The notes under the pieces are model-generated. The model was given only the letters and a program-made list of their open reading frames with translations, searched no databases and was not told the DNA's origin. Shown here in pieces: positions 21,223 to 30,665 of a stretch of DNA of 43,947 nucleotides (positions are counted from its first letter, which is position 1; each line of letters starts with the position of its first letter). The stretch covers positions 1 to 43,947 of the forward strand of contig WTXG01000282.1 of assembly GCA_022496185.1 (NCBI GenBank). The letters run 5' to 3'. This DNA comes from Multifurca ochricompacta. Its lineage: Eukaryota; Basidiomycota; Agaricomycetes; Russulales; Russulaceae. Position numbers and translations under genes: made by a program.

Positions 21223-24200
21223 TTAACTATTCTTGGGTGCTTCTGGATGTCGGTCATGGAACTCCGAGATAAGGGCCGGGGCAAAGATATTCCCGGCGGG
21301 CTCCCACGAGTTGTCAGAGTCTGGGAATCCTTTCCACTTGACTAGGTAATGTAACTTGCGCCCTCGGCCTTTACGTAGGGAATCTAGGATCCGCTCCACT
21401 TCCCACTCCGCTTCTCCATCGATTAATTCAGGGGGGGGTTTTGGGAAGTTTTCCCCATAAAGGGTGGTCTCTCTGTAAGGTGTCAGAAGTCGAGCATGGA
21501 AGACTGGGTGAATTCTCCATGTGGGTGGAAGTTCAAGTTCATATGACACGTCTGACAGCTTCCTCGTTATCATGAAGGGTCCATGGCGTCGGGGAGCTAA
21601 TTTCGCCGTGGGGTGTGAGGTGCGAATGTTCTTCCCCTCCAACCAGACAAGGTCATTGGTCTGATAAGGCGTGAACCTTGTCGGTCTTTTGGATAGGATC
21701 CTTTGTGCCTTGAGCAGATTCTCATTGGCTGATTTCCTGATCTCCTCCCATTGGCTGATACGCTGCGCCACTGAGGGGGTGTTTGTGGGCTTCTTAGTCC
21801 AGTTAGTCCGTGGCGTCCATCCCATGATAAGTGAGAATGGAGGGGTCTTAGTAGTTCCATTGGGCCATGAGTTGTGTGCAAACTCTGCCATTGCCAACCA
21901 GTCGGCCCAGTCATCCTGTCGTCCATTGCACCAGAACCGAAGATATTGTTCTAGCCATTGGTTTGTTCTTTCGGATTGTCCATCAGTTTGTGGATGGTAG
22001 GCGGTCGAAATATTCTGGGTGATGTCTAGAGTCTTACAGAGCGCCCTAGCAAAGGCGGAAGTGAAACGTGGGTCGCGATCCGAGATGATCTTTTCTGGGA
22101 GGCCGTAGTGTCTGTAGACATGATCCAGGTAGAGTTTGGCTACGCCTTCTGCTGTAACGGACTCATTACAGGGTATGAACAGTGCCGCTTTAGAGCAATC
22201 ATGGTCAGTGATGGTCAAGATAGAGTCGAATCCTCTGGAGATGGGGAGTTTGACTATGAAGTCCATTGCAATGGTCTGGAACGGTAGTGAGGCTGTAGGT
22301 GTGATCGGGAATGGTGCTGGTGGGTGTGGGTGTGTGTTTACTTTGTTGGCTTGGCAGCCTGCACATCCTTTCACATAGTTTTCCACATCCTTCTTCATGT
22401 CCAGCCACCAGTAATCTCGTTTGGCCAAGGCATATGTGTTAGTAATGCCAGGGTGGCCCGCAGAAGGGAGGTCGTGGTGAAAATGGATCACCCCCCTCTT
22501 AATGTTGTCACCACCGGTGACAACGAGTCGATCCCCATCTTTCCACCAAAGGCCGTCGATCTTCTTCAGATTATGTGCGTCTGCCCATGCTTCGCATAAC
22601 TGTTGATTCATGTTTTGTGACACTTGAGCCCATAAGTCCATGTCGTGGAGGCTCACGACGGCGGTTTTCGCGAAGACCTCTTCAGGCAAGACCGTGATGT
22701 CGTTATTATCTTCTTCTCCACTGTTCAAGTCGGGCCGTCGTGATAGGGCATCTGCCCGTGCATTGCGACTTCCTGCAATATGTTTCAACGTGAAGTTATA
22801 TTCCTCCAGTTCTAAGACTTCACGAGCAACCCGTTGACTAATCTTGTGGGGTTCCTTCCAGTATAATAGGTTGGAGTGGTCGGTGTGAATGATGGTTTTG
22901 TGGGGAGTCCCTGCTAGGTACGGTCGCCAATGTCATAGTGCTTTCACAATGGCGAGCAGTTCTCTGTCCCAAATATCGTAATTCCACTCTGCCGGTGAGA
23001 ATGTCTCTGAGTAGAAGGCAACTGGGTGAAGCAATCCTGTTGCGTCCTGTTGGTTGAGTACGGCTCCATTTGCAAAGTGCGATGCATCTACTTCGAGTTC
23101 AAAGGGTTGCTCAAGGTCCAGTTGTAGAAGAACTGGTTCTGACCCCACAATGTCTCGGATCTGTTCGAAGGCTCGTTGCTGTTCTTCTCCCCAGTGCCAA
23201 GGTGTATCCTTCTTTAGCAGCCCATTCAATGGCTGGGTGATACCTGAGAACCCCCATACGAATCGTCGGTAGAAGTTGCAGAATCCGATGAAGGACCGCA
23301 TGTCCTTGATACATGTGGGTACGGGCCACTCCCGAATCCCTTGCACTTTCACTGGATCCATTCGAACTTGCCCTCCCTCCAGGATAACCCTAGGTACTCT
23401 ATGCTGCATTGCTCGAATGAGCATTTGGCCAGTTTGAGATATAGATCGTGTTTGTGTAGGATTTCTAATACCTGGTGAACTCACTCTCGGTGATGGAGCA
23501 AATTGTCTGTTGTAGCCACGAGGATATCATCCATGTACACCACTACTTCGCCAGTGAGGATAAGGTCGCGGAAGATGTGGTTCATCATGGATTGAAAGGT
23601 GGCAGGCAAGTTGGTAAGGCCAAAGAACATGACGTTTGGTTCAAAGAGTCCCTGATTGGTTTTAAACGCCGCTTTGCATTGATCTCCTTCCTTAATCCTG
23701 ATGTTATTGTATCCCCATCGGACATCCATTTTGGAGAACAGAGACTTGTCCCTCATGGTATCAATAAGTTCAGAGATGAGGGGAAGTGGATAAGCATTCT
23801 TTATGGTGTGGGCATTTATCCGTCGGTAGTCTTGAACGGGTCGAAGTTTTCCATCTTTCTTCTTGATGAAGAAGAAGGGTGATGCGTATGGTGACTTCGA
23901 CGGGCGAATGTATCCTTTCGCAAGGTGCTCTTTGAGGAACGTTGTAAGTGCTGCTTGCTCCTTCTGGGATAATGGGTAAATTTTGCAGTCGATCGCAGAT
24001 GGGGTGTCAGGCGTGAAGTCAATAGCATGATCCCAGGGTCACGCAGGTGGGAAACGTTGCGACTCTTCTTCTGAGAACACCTTCCAGTGTCGGTGATAGA
24101 CCTCCGGTACTACCTCCTCAAAGGTCTTTTCTGTCTGCCCTTCTACTGCCTTTTGGGCAAGTTCTGATGCCTTCGTAGTGTAACAGCGACCTGCGTCCTC

Positions 24201-24702
24201 TTCTTCTGTCCTTGACACCTTCATGTGTCGGATAGCGTAATTGTATCCCAATGATGTAATGAGGACTGGGTAAAAGTCCTTATCCATGGTTGCGTCACTC
24301 CAATTGATCTTTGGCTCGAATGCTGCCAACCATGGGTATCCTAGGATTAGGTCTTCGTTTCCTAAATTGGTGACAAGGAATGAATTGCTTTGGTCCTTTC
24401 CCCACTTGGACATTAAGGTCGGTGTAGTGAGTGATTCTCCCAGCTCTATTGGCTGTTCCGTCTATATTCCAGATGTTCTTTTCCTGGGGGAGTTCCAGCA
24501 TCCCCAAGCCCATGGTTCTTGCCATTCGCAGGCTAATGAAGTTATCGGTGGCCCCTGAATCTATCAGGATGTCACGGTCAGCCGTCCTCTGTGTAGTCTC
24601 GAAATGTACTGGTATTTTCAATGACTTGAAGCGACTAGTATACACAGAGGTTACATGTAATGCTCGTGCCCAGGCCGACGGGGTAGAGCCAGTCAAAAAT
24701 CC
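21223..24702 (-). pseudogene. pol: Element C pol (broken)
   Basis: Same domain order as D: DSGATDNF protease, YMDD RT, RNase H, integrase HHCC and DDE core (SERTNQWLEQ), chromodomain (LHYLVKWKGFPDSDNSWEP). Damage: a frameshift near 24400 in the protease/RT linker, TGA codons near 24037, 23480 and 22934 (arginine in sisters), and a 2-nt loss near 23392 within VEYLGVILEGG. The last 1.7 kb (integrase and chromodomain) is open. The GGATTTT shift site is at 24702-24696. Confidence 0.9.
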
Positions 24703-26202
24703 TTTTTGGCGAAGGCCTTCTCTACTAGAATGGCCCTCACTTCCTCGCTTTCTTTCATCATGTTCGCCCATATCTCTTGCGCCTTCTCCTCCTTCATCGG
24801 TGTTTTCTTCTCAACAGTAGGTGGATTGTTACAGATAGGCGTGACCGTTGCTTCCGCCACTCGCACTCCTTTCTTCGGGCACTCCCTGGACATGTGGCCC
24901 AGTGCTTTGCAGCGAAAGCATCTTCCTTCCTTCATCAACGTTTGTCTTTCATCCTCTGTGAGCGTGACTCGTGCTCTGGTCCTGTCAGCAGAGGTATCCA
25001 TCGCATTTGGATCCCTCTGGGAAGCATGGGCGGGCTTGACTCCGAAAGCAGCCTTCCACTGGTCTCGGGTTTTGCCTTTCTTGGTGTCGACTCCGAAGTG
25101 TGTCTGGAAGTCGAGGTAATCCTGCTGCTGTCGTCGAGCGGCATCCACCCATCCATCCCAGTCCTGGGGGTGGTGGAATTGGATAATGTTTTTGACCAGT
25201 GGGTTAGGCAACCCTTGTGAGAACAGGTCTAACGTTGCCTCTTCGTCTGTATCATACCCTGCTCTGTTAGCCAGGCTTCTGAATTTAGCCACATAGGCAT
25301 CCAATTCTCCCTTTTCCATTTTAAGGGACTTCAATTCTCGGGCAGCCTTCTGCTTGGCCTGTCTGTCCGTAATGCATCCTTGAATCTTTGGGCAATAGTT
25401 TCCCAAAGCACTTCACTAGTGGTGCGACGACCACTTTCAACTTGTTCATTCAGCCACTCCAGCTGTTCCATTGTCCAGTCATCTACTGCATCTCCTCGTA
25501 TTAGCGACAGGAAAAGGTTGGCTCGTTGGAAGGGGTTAATGATTTGGGGAACGTCATGGTTGAAGTTTTTGAAGGTGGTGAACTCTAACATAAACTTCTT
25601 GCTCTGGGAGCGGTCCCCTGTGAATGTCTGGGGTAGCACTCCTGATAGCCGTCCTGAGGGCGGGGGTATGTTTGGCGGCATCATGACTGGTGGTGGCGGG
25701 GTGGAGGGGCTGGGTCTGGGAGTTGGGCGGCGATAGTGGACATCTTTTGTTTCGGCGGGGCGACGGTGCTGGTGGACTGTAGGGATATCTGAGGAGTTGT
25801 CAAAGCAGGGGCTCTGAACGTGACAACTGCCGGTGCAACTGGGGTTGTAGTGACGCTAATACCAGTGCTTCTTCACTTTGTTCTTCTACGTACTCTTCTG
25901 GTTCAGAGTCTGTAACAATGGCCGGGGGATTCTCTCTCCACGTCCTAATCCAATTCAGGTGGGGCGGGTCCTGTAGTGACCCAAGAGTGTCGGCTATCCG
26001 AGTATCGGATACAATACCAAACCCTCTTTTCGTCGTCATATTCTACCAGTTGGTATCTTCCGTCGTGATAGACGTAGTATCCAAACTCGGACTCAAAGTC
26101 TTTCCAGGCGGCAGAACCAAGTGTCTGCTGCGAAAGATTATTCTTGTCTCTTCGTTCGATGAGCTCTTCTTTAAACAAGGTCTGACTGCGGCTGGAAGCC
26201 AC
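24693..26202 (-). pseudogene. gag: Element C gag (broken)
   Basis: N-terminal block starts at 26202 with GTG in place of ATG. The proline linker is in frame here (MMPPNIPPPSGRLSGVLPQTF), unlike in D and E. Frame breaks fall near 25955 (PPEF/GLGP) and near 25370 (RFKDAF/TDGQ), with small losses in the linker. The capsid C-terminal part and knuckle CFRCKALGHMSREC are open to TGA at 24693-24695. Confidence 0.88.
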
Positions 26203-26208
26203 AATGAG

Positions 26209-26453
26209 AGACTTGACTTGATGTTACGCCCGGTGCGGGACGTTCCACACGACTTGTGTGACAGCGCGGTTCGTAGGTTCAGGTAAGAAACCAATAAGGC
26301 TTCTTGGAGATTGAGTGGGATGAGTCAAAGTCAAAGGGGCGCTCCCTAAGACGATGTTGAGCGGAGAAGTACCAGAAGTACTTGAGACAACTGAGTCAGA
26401 GATCAAAGGGACGTCCAGAAGACAGGCACCGATGTATTCAATAAGTCAAGTCT
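26209..26453 (-). promoter_or_regulatory. Element C self-primer and primer-binding site
   Basis: Minus-strand PBS AAGTCAAGTCT at 26219-26209 is exactly complementary to AGACTTGACTT in the LTR at 26453-26443. The A-T pair in the middle replaces the G-C pair of D and E, changed on both sides. Confidence 0.75.
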
Positions 26454-26804
26454 GAGGTCTACAGTGTAGCTACAGCGGACTTATATACGTAACTCAACGG
26501 GCGTCTACAAGATAAGGGTACGGAGTCAAGTGGGCCCAAATATATGGAAGCGGACGGCGTAAAGTCTAGCTTCTGATAGGGTATTAAGTAAGTGTCCGGT
26601 CGTAGAGATAAGATGATAAGAAGATAAAGAGCCAACATAAGCAAACGTCGCGTCAACAGTACAAAGCGGGTCATGGGGATGGAAGTAAGGCACGTGACGG
26701 ATCCCACGATGGGGACGTGATCGAGAAGTGTAAAGTAGGCGGCAAGGAGGGGTCATCGTTGGGGAGGTGGAAGAAAACGAGGGCGGATGGCAGAAGTCGT
26801 AACA
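26222..26804 (-). repeat. 5' LTR of element C
   Basis: 583 bp, plus-strand TGTTACGCCCGG ... AGTCGTAACA, flanked by TSD TGGAT. About 98% identical to 11838-12422. Confidence 0.93.
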
Positions 26805-26809
26805 TGGAT

Positions 26810-27030
26810 GGTGCGGCAAATGCCTTCAACATAATGTGGGGCACCGCGAGCTGGACTGTCTGATCCACGACCTATGCTATTCATGTGGTCAGTGCGGACC
26901 CTATGGATTCCTCTGTGCCCACAGATGCCCTCAGGACTCAGACAGAGAAAATTACACGCTGGGTGATCGTAATGTAGCTGATGATTATCTGGACTTGGTG
27001 CAGGATGATGATGGTACAAGTTGTTTCTAG
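26810..27030 (+). pseudogene. Element B ORF3, C-terminal part
   Basis: Resumes the B ORF3 frame exactly across the TGGAT duplication: ...NPSG | WCGKCLQHNVGHRELDC (third knuckle), then a CX2C motif, YGFLCAHRC, and the acidic tail NVADDYLDLVQDDDGTSCF with TAG at 27028-27030. The purine tract AGAAGAGGGGGTGA follows and abuts the 3' LTR. Confidence 0.9.
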
Positions 27031-27061
27031 CTGGGTCAGCTAGAACCAGAAGAGGGGGTGA

Positions 27062-27657
27062 TGTTACAATCCCTGCCAAGTAACCCCATTTTCTTTCACC
27101 TTCCCAACAACAACCCCTCCTTACCACCCACTCTGCACTTTATGATCACGTCTCCGTCCTGGGATCCCTCATGTGCCTTGCTCCCATCCCCATGACCTAC
27201 TTTGGACTTGTTTATACACTGTTTACCTATGATTGCTCTCTTATCTCTTTATCTCTCTATCATGTTATCTTTACAACCAGACACTTACTTAATTCCCTAT
27301 CAGAAGCAAGGCTTTACGCCATCTGCTTTTGTATTTTCAGGCCTACCTGACTCCATAGTTCTTATCTCGTAGACGCCCACCTTGTTACGTATATAAGTCT
27401 GCTGTAGCTACACTGTAGACCTCAGACTTGACTTATTGAATACATCGGTGCCTGTCTTCTGGACATCCCCTTTGACTCTCTAACTTGTTCATCTCAGGTG
27501 CTTCTGGCACTTTCCACTCAACATTGTCTTAGGGAGCAGCCCCTTTGACTTTGACTCATCCCGCTCAAACTCCAAGAAGCCTTATTGGTTTCTTATCTGA
27601 ACCTACGAATCACACTGTCACACAAGTCATGTGGAATGTCCCGCACTGGGCATAACA
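27062..27657 (+). repeat. 3' LTR of element B
   Basis: 596 bp, same length as 5115-5710, about 25 differences. Followed by the TSD AGGTT (27658-27662). Confidence 0.93.
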
Positions 27658-27662
27658 AGGTT

Positions 27663-28536
27663 GGCATGGAAGATGGGATGGATCTTCCATGTGGGTGGTA
27701 ATGCAAGTTTGTACATAATGTCGGACAACTTCTGTTCTATTTTGAATGGACTGTGGCATCTAGGAGTGAGTTTTGCTGTTGGATGGGAGGTATGGATGTT
27801 ATGTCCTTCCAGCCAGACATGGTCTCCAACTTGGTAGGGCATAAACTTTGTGGGCTTCTTGGTCAGGGTCTTTTGCACCTTCTGAAGGTTTCTGTTGGCT
27901 GATTCCCATATCTCTTCCCATTGGCCGATACACTGCATTACAGATGGTACATTTGTGGGCTTATCCATCCAAGTAGTGCAGGGGTTCCATCCCATAATAA
28001 GGGAGAAGGGGGAGACCTTTGTTGTCCTGTTCGGCCAGCTGTTGTGTGTGAACTCAGCTGTCGCCAACCATTCTGCCCAGTCGTCTTGTTGTTCATTGCA
28101 CCAGAATCGAAGATACTGTTCCAACCATTGGTTTGTTTGTTCTGATTGCCCATCTGTTTGAGGGTGATACACCATAGAAATGTTCTGCTGGATATCAAGG
28201 CGTTTACAGAGGGCGTGAGCAAACATGGACGCAAAGCGTGGGTCTCAATCGGAAATGATTTTCTGGGGGAGTCCGTAGTGCCAGTATACATGGTCTAGGT
28301 AAAGTTTGGCAACTCCTTCTGCCGAGATTGTTTCATTACAGGGGATGAAGAGAGCAGCTTTCGAGCAATTGTGGTCTGTAATAGTGAGTATTGAGTCATA
28401 CCCTTGTGACTGTGGCAGTTTGACGATAAAGTCCATGGCAATAGTTTGGAAAGGAGCTGTTGTGATTGGTTTGATGGGTGAGAGTGCTGGTGGTCTTGGG
28501 TGTGTGTTTACTATATTTGCTTGGCATTCTGCGCAT
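27663..28536 (-). pseudogene. pol: Element A pol, integrase core
   Basis: Minus-strand translation shows the C of the HHCC finger (CAECQ), MDFIVKLPQSQGYDS, IISD*DPRF (TGA for CGA near 28243), YHPQTDGQSEQTNQWLEQYL and the tail KIHPIFHANL. It is the direct continuation of the chromodomain piece at 4899-5114. It is more diverged from B-E than they are from each other. The N-terminal rest of A pol, gag and 5' LTR are missing: at 28536 the 5' LTR of E begins, and A does not resume after E. Confidence 0.88.
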
Positions 28537-29111
28537 TGTTACGAACCCCGTCCTCTCCTGTATTCTTTTTCTTGCCCAACGATGACCCCTCCCTACCGCC
28601 TACGCTTCATTACCAGATCACGTCTCCATCGTGGGACCCGTCACATGCCCTTCGTCCATCCCCGTGACTCACTTGATTGTTCTTGTTTACCCGTCTCTTT
28701 CTTCCCTTATCACTTATCTTCTTATCATACGACCGGACATTTACTTAATTCCCTATCAGTAGAAGCCAGGCTTTACGCCCTCCGCTTTCAGATATTCGGG
28801 CCCACTTGACTCCGTACTCTTATCTCGTAGACGCCCACCGCTTTACGTATATAAGTTCGCCCTAGCTACCCAGTAGACTTTAGACTCGACTTATTGAATA
28901 CATCGGTGCTTGTCTTCTGGACACCCCTTGAACGCTTGACTCGATCGTCTCAGCACTTCTGGTGCTCTCCGCTTAACATTGTCTTCAAGTGCAGCCTTGT
29001 TGACTTTGACTCTTTTCACCCGAACTCCAAGGGATCTTATTGGTCCCTTATCTGACTACGAACGAGCGCTGTCACACAAGTCGTGTGGAACGTCCCGCAC
29101 CGGACGTAACA
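28537..29111 (+). repeat. 5' LTR of element E
   Basis: 575 bp, TGTTACGAACCC ... CGGACGTAACA. TATATAA at 28848-28854. Confidence 0.94.
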
Positions 29112-29124
29112 TCAAGTCGAGTCT
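28848..29124 (+). promoter_or_regulatory. Element E TATA box, self-primer and primer-binding site
   Basis: TATATAA at 28848-28854, AGACTCGACTT at 28882-28892 (34 nt after the TATA start) and its exact complement AAGTCGAGTCT at 29114-29124, two bases after the LTR. Same geometry as in B, C and D. Confidence 0.78.
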
Positions 29125-29130
29125 CTCACA

Positions 29131-30631
29131 GTGGCTTCCAGCCGCAGTCAGACCCTCTTCCGAGAAGAACTCATCGAACGCAGAGACGAGAATAATCTTT
29201 CACAGCAAGTACTTGGCTCTGCCGCCTGGAAAGACTTTGAGACCGAGTTTGGATACTACGTCTATTACGACGGAAGATACCAACCGGTAGAATACGACGA
29301 CGAGAAAAGAGTCTGGTATTGTATCCGATATTCGGACAGTCGAAACTCTTGGGTCACAACCAGACCTGCCCCACCCGAATTTGGATTAGGCCCGTGGAGA
29401 GAAAACCCTCCGGCCATTGTCACGGACTCCGAACCAGAGGAGTACGTAGAAGAACATAGCGAAGAAGCACTGGTATTAGCGTCGTCTACAGCCCCAGTCG
29501 CACCCGAAGTTGTCACGTTCAGAGCCCCTGCTTTGACAACTCCTCAGATCTCTATACAATCCACCGACACTGTCACCCCATTTTACCAGAACATGTCCAC
29601 CATTGCCGCCCAGCTTCCCGACCCTGCCCCACCTGCCCCGGTGGCGGCACCGCCAAACATCCCTCCCCCGTCGGACGACTCTCAGGAGTGCTTCCCCAGA
29701 CGTTCACCGGAGATCGTTCACAGAGCAAAAAGTTTATGTTGGAGTTCACTACCTTCAAAAACTTCAACCACGACGTCCCCCAGATTATTAACCCCTTTCA
29801 ACGAGCCAACCTCTTTTTATCGCTAATCCGAGGAGAGGCCGTAGATGACTGGACGATGGAACAGTTGGAATGGTTGAACGAACAAATCGAGAGTGGTCGT
29901 CGTACCACCAGCGAAGGCCTCTGGGAAACTATCGCCCAGAGGTTCAAAGATGCCTTTACAGACGGGCAAGCAAAGCAGAAAGCTGCTCGGGAACTGAAGA
30001 CCCTAAAGATGGAGAAAGGAGAGTTAGACGCCTACGTGGCCAAGTTCAGAAGTCTAGCCAATCGAGCTGGCTATGACACCGATGAAGAGGCAACCCTGGA
30101 CCTCTTCTCCCAGGGATTACCCAACCCACTGGTGAAGAATATTATCCAGTTCCACCACCCCAACGACTGGGATACGTGGGTTGATGCTGCTCGACGACAG
30201 CAGCAGGACTACTTGGACTTCCAGACACGCTTTGGAGTCGACACGAAGAAAGGAAAAACCCGTGACCAGTGGAAGGCAGCTTTCGGAGTCAAACCCACAC
30301 ATACCAGTCAGAGGGATCCAAATGCCATGGATACCTCAGCCGACAGAACCAGAGCAAGGGTGGCCCTTACAGAGGATGAAAGGCAGACCCTGATGAAGGA
30401 AGGGCGGTGCTTTCGCTGCAAGGCACAAGGGCACATGTCTAGGGAATGCCCGAAGAAAGGAGCACGAGCGGCGGAAGCAACTGTCGCGCCGATCATAACA
30501 ACCCACCAACCGTCAGCAAAAAGACAACGAAAGAAGAAAAGGCGCAGGAGATATGGGCAAATATGATGAAAGAAAGTGAAGAAGTGCGAGCCATCTTGGT
30601 AGAGAAAGCGTTCGCAAAGAAGGATTTTTGA
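29131..30631 (+). pseudogene. gag: Element E gag (one or more frameshifts)
   Basis: N-terminal block starts at GTG 29131 (no ATG in frame until about residue 155), then acidic and proline linker, capsid region (MLEFTTFKNFNHDVPQIINPFQ, DLFSQGLPNPLVKNII) and knuckle CFRCKAQGHMSREC. A base is missing near 29672 (GGACGA needs one more G), shifting the frame in the proline linker at nearly the same place as in D. A second shift near 30490-30530 puts the end (EVRAILVEKAFAKKDF) in another frame. Ends TGA 30629-30631. Confidence 0.88.
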
Positions 30632-30665
30632 TTGGCTCAAACCCTTCGGCCTGGGCACGAGCACT
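30622..30665 (+). other. Candidate -1 frameshift site, element E gag/pol
   Basis: GGATTTT (30622-30628) overlaps the gag stop. The pol frame starts in -1 without an ATG. The downstream GCTC-AAA-CCC...GGG-CAC-GAGC segment can form a stem about six nt after the heptamer. Confidence 0.55.

Larger units (their letters stand above)
11838..26804 (-). mobile_element. Ty3/gypsy chromovirus copy C (contains D)
   Basis: Minus-strand element with 5' LTR 26222-26804 (583 bp) and 3' LTR 11838-12422 (585 bp), TSD TGGAT (11833-11837 and 26805-26809). About 7.5 kb without D. The LTRs differ by about 10 substitutions and two 1-nt indels (~2%). It is inserted in B ORF3 and in turn hosts D in its own ORF3 (TSD GTGTG). 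Coding regions are broken by a handful of TGA codons and small indels. Confidence 0.93.
5115..27657 (+). mobile_element. Ty3/gypsy chromovirus copy B (contains C and D)
   Basis: Complete element with 596-bp LTRs at both ends, TSD AGGTT, and order LTR - self-primer site - gag - pol - ORF3 - purine tract - LTR. Without nested insertions it is about 7.6 kb. The LTRs differ at about 25 sites (~4%), nearly all CpG transitions. All coding regions are broken by TGA codons at positions where the sister copies have CGA arginine codons. Element C (TSD TGGAT) is inserted in its ORF3, and a 222-bp mini-element is inserted in gag. Confidence 0.93.
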
